From positions 1-11,178 of the forward strand of contig CALCSP010000109.1 in assembly GCA_937893785.1 (NCBI GenBank): a stretch of DNA of 11,178 nucleotides, written 5' to 3'. Made by a program: the position numbers and the translations under genes. Below the pieces are notes generated by a model. It searched no databases and was not told where the DNA came from. It saw only the letters and a list, made by a program, of their open reading frames with translations. This DNA is from an uncultured Verrucomicrobiales bacterium. Its GTDB lineage: Bacteria > Verrucomicrobiota > Verrucomicrobiia > Verrucomicrobiales > DEV007. Below, in pieces: positions 1-6,745 of the stretch; within the stretch, counting starts at the first letter, position 1; the number at the start of each line of letters is the position of its first letter.

Positions 1-237
1 CAGCAAGCCTTGAATTACTTCCTTGGTCCTGAGTCAGGAACCCTGGCAGGTCAGAGTTTGCGCAAAGGACATCATTACTAGGTCGACAAATTACGGTCAC
101 TGAAAGTATAGCAAATATTTCCTGCGCCATTATTCATCATTGATCCAGAGTATGATATTGCCCGTGAGTTGATTTGTCAGCTGCCTGACTATTGGGAGTT
201 ATTCCGGGAGCCAGAAGAGAGTGATCTGAGTCGATAG
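1..237 (+). pseudogene. Possible decayed 3' end of an unidentified gene, broken by amber stops
   Basis: Reading frame 1 from the left edge is protein-like to a TAG at 79-81. It continues in the same frame past a second TAG at 109-111 and ends at a third TAG at 235-237. The last stretch (121-234) has ordinary protein composition, with segments such as FIIDPEYDIARELICQ and LPDYWELFREPEESD. The other frames and the opposite strand are less convincing. I do not recognise the family. The frame enters from outside the window, so either a gene ends at 81, or this is the remnant of a gene that once ended at 237. A hairpin at 253-290 fits an original gene end near 237. A chance open frame cannot be excluded, because the evidence is composition and frame continuity only. 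Confidence 0.28.
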
Positions 238-252
238 CAATAAGTGGCATTA

Positions 253-290
253 CCAAACCCCTCAGCAGATTGAATTTCTAGGGGTTTTGG
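253..290 (+). terminator. Weak stem-loop, possible terminator of the left-edge gene
   Basis: AAACCCCT (255-262) and AGGGGTTT (280-287) form an 8-bp perfect stem around a 17-base loop. The outer CC/GG (253-254 and 289-290) can pair past a bulged T at 288. The right arm ends in a short T run but no long U tract follows. It lies 16 bases after the TAG at 235-237, so it may have terminated the gene that entered from the left. The long loop and short T run make it a weak call. Confidence 0.35.
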
Positions 291-485
291 GCAAACAGCG
301 CAACATTACTGGGATAAGGTCAAACCGGTTAGTTTCCGTCGCGTGCCGAGGAAAGAATAAGTTACCAGATGGGGGTTTTAGCTTTCGGCAACGAAAAGCG
401 GATTTGTGTTGGCTTTACCCTGTTGTGTTGCCACGGCATCATCGATGCTCCGATTCGCATGGCCAGAAAAAGGCAATATGAGATT
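291..485. other. Gene-poor intergenic stretch
   Basis: I see no convincing gene here. A 64-codon plus-strand frame (287-481, TTG start) and overlapping short frames have unnatural residue composition, no ribosome binding site and no recognisable domain. No tRNA-like fold, repeat array or clear promoter is visible. Confidence 0.5.
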
Positions 486-537
486 AAAAAACAAACAAGC
501 CCACCGCCTTACGGCAGCGGGCTTGTCGCGTTTTTTT
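486..537. terminator. Bidirectional rho-independent terminator
   Basis: ACAAGCCC (495-502) pairs with GGGCTTGT (519-526), and an inner GCC-TTAC-GGC hairpin (506-515) caps the stem. On the minus strand the stem is followed by a U tract (the A run 486-491 on the plus strand), starting 29 bases past the Gfo/Idh/MocA stop, where the end of the leftward operon is expected. On the plus strand a run of seven T (531-537) follows after CGCG, so the same stem could also stop transcription from the left. Confidence 0.85.
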
Positions 538-565
538 CGTTTAAAAGAAAGGGAGGAATCTGTTT

Positions 566-1855
566 TTACAGCTTCCAGTCACCACGGTATTTGAGAGTCT
601 TAAGGATCTTCTCAGCTTCTGGATCTCCAATTACTTCTTCTTTGGCAGGGTCCCATTTGATAGCACGCCCGAGTTGGTCGGAAACATAACCGATGTGGCC
701 TGGAGTGGCTGAACGGTGACCTGTCTCCGCGTTGCAGATACACTGTTCGCGGCTCTTGACGCAATCGACAAAGTTGCGGTGGTGCCCGCGTGTCTTGTAG
801 GCTTTTTTCGGACCACGATCATTTTTCTCGATGATCCATTCTTTGTTGGAAGCCTCGATACGTCCTCGGTCAACGTAGATCCAGCCGTTTTCGCCGATCC
901 ATTGTGTGCCCATATTGCGATTGCCACTACCCATCTTGTGCCTGTTGGAAAGCGTGACGGTGTAGCCGCCGGCATACTCGGAAACTACCTCATAGTCAAT
1001 CGGGTTGTCATACATACCCTTTTCCGGGTAACGGAATTTTTTGGCCTCAACCTTGATTGGACCACTCTTGTCCATTTCCAATCCCCAGTGGGCAATGTCG
1101 TTATGGTGACCGATCCAGTCCATCAACTGACCGCCGCCGTAATCAAGGCACCAACGCCAATTCCAGTGGAGGCGTTTGGGATGGAAGGGTAGCATCCGGC
1201 TGGGTCCACACCAAAGATCATAGTCAAGGTGTGCAGGAATTGGCTGAGCGACCTTGCCCTCCTCGTTTGTTTGATTACCGGTGGGAAGGCCAACTTTGAC
1301 CTCTTTGATTTTTCCGAGCAGGCCGTTCATAACCGCTTCCGCAGCAACTCGGAAGCGAGTATCACTGCGCTGCTGGGAGCCAACCTGAAAGATGGCTTTG
1401 CGCTTAGCAGCTTCCTTGTAGACTGCTTGTCCCTCAGCGAAAAGATGGGTGATGGGCTTTTCGCAGTAGACATCTTTTCCATTGCGAAGTGCTGCCATGC
1501 AGGCCAGTCCGTGCCAGTGGTCCGGTGTGCCGACGATTACAGTATCAATATCCTCGCGGGCGCAGAGTTCACGGTAATCAGTGTAGGCGGCGCAGTCGGT
1601 GTTTTTGTATTTGTCATCAACCATCTTTTTCCTGCTGTCACGATGGTTCCTGTCGGGGTCACAAACGGCAAGTGTATGAATCTCCCCATTGTTCATGAGG
1701 TTGCGCATGTTACCCGTGCCCTGACCGCCGCAGCCTATCAAGCCGAGGGTAATTTTATTACTTGGGGCATCCTTGCCCAGAACGGTAGAAGGAATAATGG
1801 TCGGGGCCGCTACCGCACCGGCTGCCGAAGTTTTAATGAAGTTTCTTCTTTTCAT
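566..1855 (-). CDS. Tat-exported Gfo/Idh/MocA family NAD(P)-dependent oxidoreductase
   Basis: A 429-residue protein of the glucose-fructose oxidoreductase/inositol dehydrogenase/MocA family. The N-terminus MKRRNFIKTSAAGAVAAPTI is a twin-arginine signal (RRNFIK), so it is probably folded with its nucleotide in the cytoplasm and then exported. A Rossmann fold follows, with the dinucleotide loop GCGGQG (41-46), the family EKP signature (132-134) containing the catalytic-region Lys, and the C-terminal domain motif DWIGHH (246-251), whose Asp and His are typical active-site residues. Length is normal for the exported subfamily of Planctomycetes and Verrucomicrobiota. The frame is open upstream to a TTG at 1889-1891, but the ATG at 1853-1855 is preferred because it puts the signal at the N-terminus. 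Members oxidise a sugar hydroxyl to a ketone; the substrate here is not determined. It is the last gene of a leftward group, 66 bases after the proline racemase gene and just before a strong terminator. Confidence 0.93.
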   Translation of the reverse strand: MKRRNFIKTSAAGAVAAPTIIPSTVLGKDAPSNKITLGLIGCGGQGTGNMRNLMNNGEIHTLAVCDPDRNHRDSRKKMVDDKYKNTDCAAYTDYRELCAREDIDTVIVGTPDHWHGLACMAALRNGKDVYCEKPITHLFAEGQAVYKEAAKRKAIFQVGSQQRSDTRFRVAAEAVMNGLLGKIKEVKVGLPTGNQTNEEGKVAQPIPAHLDYDLWCGPSRMLPFHPKRLHWNWRWCLDYGGGQLMDWIGHHNDIAHWGLEMDKSGPIKVEAKKFRYPEKGMYDNPIDYEVVSEYAGGYTVTLSNRHKMGSGNRNMGTQWIGENGWIYVDRGRIEASNKEWIIEKNDRGPKKAYKTRGHHRNFVDCVKSREQCICNAETGHRSATPGHIGYVSDQLGRAIKWDPAKEEVIGDPEAEKILKTLKYRGDWKL

Positions 1856-1903
1856 GGCCTTTAGGATTTTCCCTGCAGCGCCAAGTCGCAAGGAAAAACG
1901 GCT

Positions 1904-1921
1904 CTTTCTTTTTATAGAAAG
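1904..1921 (-). other. Small hairpin between two operon genes
   Basis: CTTTCT (1904-1909) and AGAAAG (1916-1921) form a perfect 6-bp stem with a 6-base loop, directly after the proline racemase family stop codon (1922-1924) on the minus strand. A run of five U follows a few bases later in the transcript. The stem is A/U-rich and weak. It could be a leaky terminator, an RNA-processing stem or chance. Confidence 0.25.
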
Positions 1922-2959
1922 CTAGATTTCAGGCCATGTATCAGATAGGCGATAGCCATGTGGCCAAGGATCATCAGGATCAATTGTGTGCTCATAAGTT
2001 CCTGTAATCCACGCTCTTCCGGATAAAGATGGGATAATTGCCTGGGTGTTACTTCCACTCAGCGTGGTGGCGCTTTGAATCCGGCAGTCAAATTCGGAAC
2101 CGATGATGGATTGAGCAATATAGTGGTCCTTTGTCGTCATTTGACCTTTTGCGTGGAGTAAGGCCATGCGGGCGCAACATCCGGTTCCGGTTGGTGAGCG
2201 ATCCACTTTTCCGGGGCGGATGGCGACCGCATTGCGGCCGGTAAGCGCCCCGTTTGGGTTCCGCGTCAGTGGTCCAGTGAACTGGCAGAAGGAGATATGG
2301 CTCCAGCCGGGATTTTCAGGGTGATAGAATCCGATCTGCTCATTGGCCGCCGCTGTGATTCTCATGCCGGCTTCAGCAATATCCCGAGCCTCATGTGGCG
2401 CAATTTCGAAACCGGCATCCTGCGCATCAATCAATACGAAACTATCACCCCCATAGGCGGTGCTGACTTCAAATGACCCCATTCCTTCGACCTCTAAACT
2501 AAAATCGAGTTTATCAACAAAGGAGGGCACGTTGGTAATCTCAACACGTTTTACCTTTCCATCCTGGCAGGTTGCGCGCACTTGCACCAACCCGCCGGGA
2601 GCTTCGAGGATCATCCGTGTTTCAGGTTCACTTATGGGAAGAATTCCGCACTCAAGAAGCACTGTTGCCACACAAATAGAATTGGATCCTGACATGGGTG
2701 GTGTATCCGCGGGTTCCATAATGATAAAACCTGCCTGAGCGAGCGGATCTTTTGCAGGGACAATCAGGTTCACATGACGGAATACACCACCGCGAGGTTC
2801 ATTGAGCATCACGGCGCGCAGTTTCCCATCATCCTCAATAAACTGACGCTGCTGCCAGAGCGTATCCCCTGGAGGCGGATCAACTCCGCCTATAATGACA
2901 TCGCCAACTTCGCCTTCGGCGTGGCAACTGACAACGCGGATAGGCTGGTTTAGTTCCAT
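1922..2959 (-). CDS. Proline racemase family enzyme, Ser/Thr active-site variant (hydroxyproline epimerase or 3-hydroxyproline dehydratase-like)
   Basis: A 345-residue protein, full length for the proline racemase superfamily (proline racemase, 4-hydroxyproline 2-epimerase, trans-3-hydroxy-L-proline dehydratase). Family landmarks are the N-terminal HAEGEVGDV (13-21), the first catalytic motif PPMSGSNSICVAT (87-99) and the second catalytic motif DRSPTGTGCCARMA (253-266). In racemases and epimerases both catalytic residues are Cys. Here they are Ser90 and Thr257, which I checked at codon level (TCA and ACC). Thr at the second position is known from trans-3-hydroxy-L-proline dehydratase, and Ser at the first from a bacterial hydroxyproline-acting subgroup, so dehydration or epimerisation of hydroxyproline is more likely than proline racemisation. 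No signal peptide is visible, so it should act in the cytoplasm. The ATG at 2957-2959 has no clear Shine-Dalgarno sequence. The gene lies 80 bases after the PHP gene and 66 bases before the oxidoreductase gene, all on one strand. Confidence 0.88.
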   Translation of the reverse strand: MELNQPIRVVSCHAEGEVGDVIIGGVDPPPGDTLWQQRQFIEDDGKLRAVMLNEPRGGVFRHVNLIVPAKDPLAQAGFIIMEPADTPPMSGSNSICVATVLLECGILPISEPETRMILEAPGGLVQVRATCQDGKVKRVEITNVPSFVDKLDFSLEVEGMGSFEVSTAYGGDSFVLIDAQDAGFEIAPHEARDIAEAGMRITAAANEQIGFYHPENPGWSHISFCQFTGPLTRNPNGALTGRNAVAIRPGKVDRSPTGTGCCARMALLHAKGQMTTKDHYIAQSIIGSEFDCRIQSATTLSGSNTQAIIPSLSGRAWITGTYEHTIDPDDPWPHGYRLSDTWPEI

Positions 2960-3039
2960 ATCTGAAATGTTTGCAAGTGATGATTAAACGGGTTTTGTCC
3001 AGTTAAACCACACAATGGCATCTGGGGATTTTGCCCGGT

Positions 3040-4281
3040 TTATTCTTTCTTTGCCGGCTTTGCCCATATTGGCTGGATCCAAGCCTCTTTTTTTTGTCCA
3101 GCAAAAGAGGGCAGCGGATGGGCTTTGTCCGATGTGATTTCAGCCCGAAAATACAACTCGTTTTCCTTGAGGGAGTAACTAACAGATGTGCCGGTAAAAG
3201 AAGCAAGAACTTCGCCTACTTTTTCAGGGTTGGTATGCTGATCGCGGCGTGTCCCAATGATACGCGTGGTATATTTTTCGCCCGCTTCGCCCTTAATCCT
3301 GAATTTTAGCGTCCCTTTGTCCTGATCGCGATCAAGTTGCTCAAGGCTGATGCCGCTTGAAGAGTAGAAATCACCTTTTCGCATAGCTTGCACGATGTCA
3401 TCTGCACTGAGGGAGGCGGCCCTGACCATGATCCAACCGCGTCCGGGCTTGACGTCCCCCCCGTGATAATGGTGGGAATCATCCGATGCAATACCATAGA
3501 GGGGGTCTGCTCCCAGACTGGATAGTCGGATGGTGTTGGCAATATCCCACATTTTTTCAACTCCTGGGTGCTTGGCATCACCCAGATGTCGGACGCCCGG
3601 ATGCCCGTTATAGACCTCGAAAAATTGCTCCTCGATCACATGGGCAAGGTCTTCGGCCGTGATGCCCCACCCGAAATTCGGATGGTTCAGGTGGGCGAGA
3701 ATCAGTCTTCCAAGCCTTTCTTCCTGAGCCTTTGCCGCCAACAGGCAGCTGCGCATGGTTTCCCGCAGAGACGCACCTTTTTCCGGCTTGATGATCTCGC
3801 CAAGGTTCATCGCGTTTGTATGAACAGGCAGGCCACGAAAACTATTGGTGATTTCTTCCCCTTCAATAAAGAGAAATTTCCCGGGCTCATCGAATTTGGG
3901 CCGTAATTCCTCGAGGGTTCTGAGTCGGACCTGCTGAGCGGCACCCTCGCCACGCAATTGCACCCATGTTTCACCAAAAGCTGCCAAATATTTTTTAAGC
4001 GTGGAGTGGCCGAGAGTCCTACGGCGTTTTTCTACATCACGAACAGACATCCACTTTTCGCCCCGACTCAAGACATTGTGGTCGGAGAGTACAAGAAAAT
4101 GATAACCTTCGCGTTTGTAGAAGGATGCAATCATTTCGGGAAAATCATTACCGTCACTCCACAGGGAGTGGGTGTGGGTATTGCCCTTAAACCAACGGGG
4201 CTCTTCGCCATGGCCGATACCAATAACAAACGCCATCACGATAAAAATGGCGGTGAGGTATAAATAGCCTTTGTGTCGCAT
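3040..4281 (-). CDS. Exported PHP/CehA-McbA-like metallohydrolase
   Basis: A 413-residue protein that starts with a Sec signal peptide: basic MRHK, a hydrophobic core over about 6-22, and a likely cut near GHG-EE (24-27). The mature part is a PHP-type metal-dependent phosphoesterase fold. The metal ligand motifs are in order: NTHTHS (34-39), LSDHN (65-69), EGEE (140-143), PVHTN (152-156), HLNHPN (197-202) and ASDDSHH (265-271). This is the pattern of the CehA/McbA group, whose members act as esterases or phosphoesterases; the substrate here cannot be told from sequence. The residues after about 320 look like a small beta-rich tail. The ATG at 4279-4281 has a usable ribosome binding site, AGGA (4289-4292) seven bases upstream, the best in the window. 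It is the first gene of the leftward group and sits at the divergent control region. Confidence 0.86.
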   Translation of the reverse strand: MRHKGYLYLTAIFIVMAFVIGIGHGEEPRWFKGNTHTHSLWSDGNDFPEMIASFYKREGYHFLVLSDHNVLSRGEKWMSVRDVEKRRRTLGHSTLKKYLAAFGETWVQLRGEGAAQQVRLRTLEELRPKFDEPGKFLFIEGEEITNSFRGLPVHTNAMNLGEIIKPEKGASLRETMRSCLLAAKAQEERLGRLILAHLNHPNFGWGITAEDLAHVIEEQFFEVYNGHPGVRHLGDAKHPGVEKMWDIANTIRLSSLGADPLYGIASDDSHHYHGGDVKPGRGWIMVRAASLSADDIVQAMRKGDFYSSSGISLEQLDRDQDKGTLKFRIKGEAGEKYTTRIIGTRRDQHTNPEKVGEVLASFTGTSVSYSLKENELYFRAEITSDKAHPLPSFAGQKKEAWIQPIWAKPAKKE

Positions 4282-4425
4282 TCCAGAATCCTAGTTGCCC
4301 AAGGGCGTCGAAACAATATCAAAGAAGAAGCATTTTCTGCACGGACAATGGCTTAATATCCTTGTCCAATGTCGCGAAACCATGCACTTTTGAAAAGTAG
4401 TTCACTTAAATTCAGACCTAAAAAA
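4282..4425. promoter_or_regulatory. Divergent intergenic control region
   Basis: These 144 bases separate the leftward PHP gene from the rightward DUF1080 gene and must hold the promoters of both groups. A TAATAT (4354-4359) could be a rightward -10 element, but I find no good -35 at the right distance. The leftward ribosome binding site AGGA is at 4289-4292. The feature rests mainly on gene orientation, and exact promoter positions are not supported. Confidence 0.5.
4343..4367. promoter_or_regulatory. Inverted repeat, candidate operator
   Basis: GGACAA (4343-4348) and TTGTCC (4362-4367) are perfect inverted arms separated by 13 bases. The match extends inward by two more base pairs (GG/CC) if one T is skipped. 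The repeat surrounds the TAATAT that could be a rightward -10 element and lies between the two gene groups, a place where one regulator could control both. No T tract follows, so it is not a terminator. Short half sites like TTGTCC also occur by chance elsewhere in the window, for example at 2995 and 3125. Confidence 0.35.
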
Positions 4426-5742
4426 ATGTATCGCATTCATTCACTTGTTACCGCAACCATTATCGGCCTGACCGGGACCTTGATGGCTCATCCCTCCCAC
4501 CCGGTTCCTCCGAAAGGTTTCACTGCGCTTTTTAACGGCCACAATTTGGAAGGCTGGTTTGGTCACGGCACAAAAGACCCTCGTACTCTCTGGAAGATGT
4601 CACCCGAGGCACTTAAGGCCCATCAAAAAGAAACCCTGAAGGACATCAATAAACACTGGACGGTTGAGAATGGCGAGTTGGTTAATGATGGCAAAGGACT
4701 GTACTTAACGACCCTTAAGGATTACGCTGATTTTGAGTTGCACCTTGAATACAAGACGGTAGCCAAGGCCGATAGCGGCATTTACCTGCGCGGTGTACCA
4801 CAGGTCCAGATCTGGGACACCACGAAGGAGGGCGGCAAGTGGAAACTCGGGGCCGACAAGGGTTCAGGAGGATTATGGAATAACAGTAAGGGTGCACCAG
4901 GAAAGGATCCCTCAAAGCTCATGGATAAGCCCTTAGGGGAATGGAACAAGTTCCGCATTATCATGATTGGTGAGCGTGTAACTGTTTACCTCAATGGCGA
5001 AAAGGTGGTCGACAACGTGGTCATGGAGAATTATTTCGATCGCAAAATACCGATCTTTGAAAAGGGTCCAATTCAGCTGCAGACCCATGGTGGTGAGATC
5101 CGATGGCGCAATGTCTTCATTCGCGAAATTAATGCTAAGGAGACCAATGCTAAAAATGCAGACCAGACCAAGGTAGAAGAAGGCTTCGCCTCACTGTTTA
5201 ACGGTAAGGACCTGACTGGCTGGCAAGGGGCAGTTGGAAACTATGAGGTCGTCGATGGGGCAATCATGTGCAAAAAGGGAAAGGGGGGTACTCTTTATGC
5301 AAAGGATGAGTATGGAGACTTTGTTTTCCGCTTTGAGTTCAAGCTTCCTCCGGGAGGCAACAACGGAATTGCCGTGCGTTCTCCGGGTCGTGGAGACCCG
5401 GCATGGGAAGCTTTTGAGCTTCAGGTGCTTGATAACACCCATCCAAAATATGCCAAGCTGAAACCTTACCAGTTCCATGGTTCTATTTATGGATTGGTGC
5501 CGGCCAAGCGTGGAGCCCTGTTGCCGGTTGGTGAGTGGAACAAGCAGGAAATCACCTTCAAGGGGAGCCATGTGCAGGTCATTCTTAACGGCAAGACCAT
5601 TCTTGATCAGGACTTAAGCAAGTTAGACTTAAGCAAAGTGAAGCGTGTTCCGAAGGGCGTTAATCGCAAGTCGGGATTCATTGGTTTTGCGGGTCATAGT
5701 GACCCTGTGCAGTTTCGCAATGTGCGTATCAAGCGCCTATAG
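4426..5742 (+). CDS. Exported tandem DUF1080 (3-keto-disaccharide hydrolase family) protein
   Basis: A 438-residue protein with two copies of the DUF1080 concanavalin-like beta-sandwich (Pfam 3-keto-disaccharide hydrolase). A signal peptide covers about 1-23 (MYRIHSLVTATIIGLTGTLM, then AHPSHP). Copy 1 (about 30-234) opens with FTALFNGHNLEGW and carries an alpha-helical insert (about 52-76), SGIYLRGVPQVQIWD (117-131) and VTVYLNGEKV (185-194). Copy 2 (about 253-437) opens with FASLFNGKDLTGW and has GNNGIAVRS (311-319), FELQVLDN (330-337) and VQVILNGKTI (383-392). Copies are joined by a short NAK-repeat linker (236-249). Family members hydrolyse 3-keto glycosides made by Gfo/Idh/MocA dehydrogenases, or may simply bind sugars. 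A longer frame starts at an ATG at 4369, but the ATG at 4426 is preferred because it gives a normal signal peptide. It is first in the rightward group. Confidence 0.9.
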   Translation: MYRIHSLVTATIIGLTGTLMAHPSHPVPPKGFTALFNGHNLEGWFGHGTKDPRTLWKMSPEALKAHQKETLKDINKHWTVENGELVNDGKGLYLTTLKDYADFELHLEYKTVAKADSGIYLRGVPQVQIWDTTKEGGKWKLGADKGSGGLWNNSKGAPGKDPSKLMDKPLGEWNKFRIIMIGERVTVYLNGEKVVDNVVMENYFDRKIPIFEKGPIQLQTHGGEIRWRNVFIREINAKETNAKNADQTKVEEGFASLFNGKDLTGWQGAVGNYEVVDGAIMCKKGKGGTLYAKDEYGDFVFRFEFKLPPGGNNGIAVRSPGRGDPAWEAFELQVLDNTHPKYAKLKPYQFHGSIYGLVPAKRGALLPVGEWNKQEITFKGSHVQVILNGKTILDQDLSKLDLSKVKRVPKGVNRKSGFIGFAGHSDPVQFRNVRIKRL

Positions 5743-5823
5743 CAAACAAACCGTAAGCGGAATTATAGAAGCGATATTTTTCGCTGTGCACCTTCCCTAG
5801 CCACTTTTATGATTTGAAAACCC

Positions 5824-6711
5824 ATGAATACTTTATCCACACGACGCTCTTTTATAAGGCAATCCGCAACCATTCTTGCAGGCACATCAATAGCAAGTGC
5901 AGCCGAGAACCCCAAAGCAAACACAACGGCTGGTCCAAATCTTAAGGGCAGGATATTTAAGGCACTTAAGGGCAGTAAGCGGGAGAAGGGAGAAACCCTT
6001 GAAGCGTTCTTCACCCGGCTCCAGGGACTTGGCTATGATGGATTGGAAAGTGGCAGAGCAGGGGAGGCGGCAGCTTACAGGGAGGCTTCGACCAAGACCG
6101 GGTTTCGTATACATGGGCTGGTAAACGGTGGACACTGGGGAGTTCGACTCAGTGATCCGGACCCGGCAGTGCGAGAGAAGGGTCGCGTCAATCTTGAGCG
6201 TGCCCTGATGAATGCTCATCTGTTAGGAGGGTCGTCCGTGTTGCTTGTACCGGGGAAGGTTAATGGGGCGAAGGAGACTCACGAGCATGTCTGGGAGCGC
6301 TCTATAGAGCAGGTCCGCAAGGTGCTACCACTGGCCTCCCGCATCGGTGTGCGGGTTTTGATCGAGACGGTCTGGAACGGATTTTGCGAGAGCCCAGAAA
6401 CGTTTCGGGACTATATTGATGATTTTGACAGCCCTTGGGTTGGTGCTTATTTTGATATAGGTAACATGCAGAAGTTTGCTCCTGCGCATGAATGGATCAG
6501 AATACTCGGCAATCGTACTGTAAAGCTTGACGTTAAAGATTGGGGTAAAAAGAACGGTTTTTGCAGGCTGGGTGAGGGGGATGTTGACTGGGACAAAGTA
6601 CGCCAAGAGCTCAAGGCCATTGATTTTTCCGGCTGGGCAACACGTGAAGGGTCAGACGGTTCGATTGAGGATACCAGCAAGTTGATTGATGAACTTCTCA
6701 TCGGCATATAG
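5824..6711 (+). CDS. Tat-exported sugar phosphate isomerase/epimerase-like TIM-barrel protein
   Basis: A 295-residue protein of the xylose-isomerase-like/AP endonuclease 2 superfamily. The N-terminus has a twin-arginine signal, STRRSFIRQS (5-14), then a hydrophobic stretch to a likely AXA cut at ASA (24-26). The barrel follows, with the conserved metal ligands Glu181 (IETVW), Asp211 (YFDIGN) and Glu275 (TREGSDG). The fourth ligand is usually a His in an HVKD-type motif; here the motif reads KLDVKDW, with Asp236 in that place. Similar exported proteins act as 3-keto-sugar epimerases or as lyases in oxidative glycoside cleavage, and many lack a known reaction. The ATG at 5824 gives the proper signal, and no Shine-Dalgarno sequence is visible. 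The gene follows the DUF1080 gene by 81 bases with no terminator between, so co-transcription is likely. Confidence 0.88.
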   Translation: MNTLSTRRSFIRQSATILAGTSIASAAENPKANTTAGPNLKGRIFKALKGSKREKGETLEAFFTRLQGLGYDGLESGRAGEAAAYREASTKTGFRIHGLVNGGHWGVRLSDPDPAVREKGRVNLERALMNAHLLGGSSVLLVPGKVNGAKETHEHVWERSIEQVRKVLPLASRIGVRVLIETVWNGFCESPETFRDYIDDFDSPWVGAYFDIGNMQKFAPAHEWIRILGNRTVKLDVKDWGKKNGFCRLGEGDVDWDKVRQELKAIDFSGWATREGSDGSIEDTSKLIDELLIGI

Positions 6712-6745
6712 CACTGGGCTTTCTTGACAGAAATATACTTGGGCC

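Noticed and set aside
716..1192. 158-codon plus-strand frame opposite the oxidoreductase gene
   Set aside because: It lies wholly antisense to a well-supported Gfo/Idh/MocA gene, has no recognisable domain, and its openness follows from codon use on the other strand.
1229..1864. 211-codon plus-strand frame opposite the same gene
   Set aside because: Antisense shadow of the Rossmann domain region, with no family resemblance or upstream signals.
1856..1891. Upstream TTG start for the oxidoreductase
   Set aside because: It would add 12 residues before the twin-arginine signal; the ATG at 1853-1855 gives a standard Tat leader.
4369..4425. Earlier ATG start of the DUF1080 gene
   Set aside because: The added 19 residues would bury the signal peptide, and this start lies two bases past the inverted repeat with no ribosome binding site.
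5581..5642. Short tandem repeat (DLSKLDLSKV) in the DUF1080 gene
   Set aside because: Only two copies of about 15 bases within a loop of copy 2; ordinary local slippage with no sign of function.
6724..6739. TTGACA followed by TATACT just before the HD gene
   Set aside because: The two hexamers are only four bases apart, far too close for a sigma-70 promoter, and no second hexamer sits at 16-18 bases from either.
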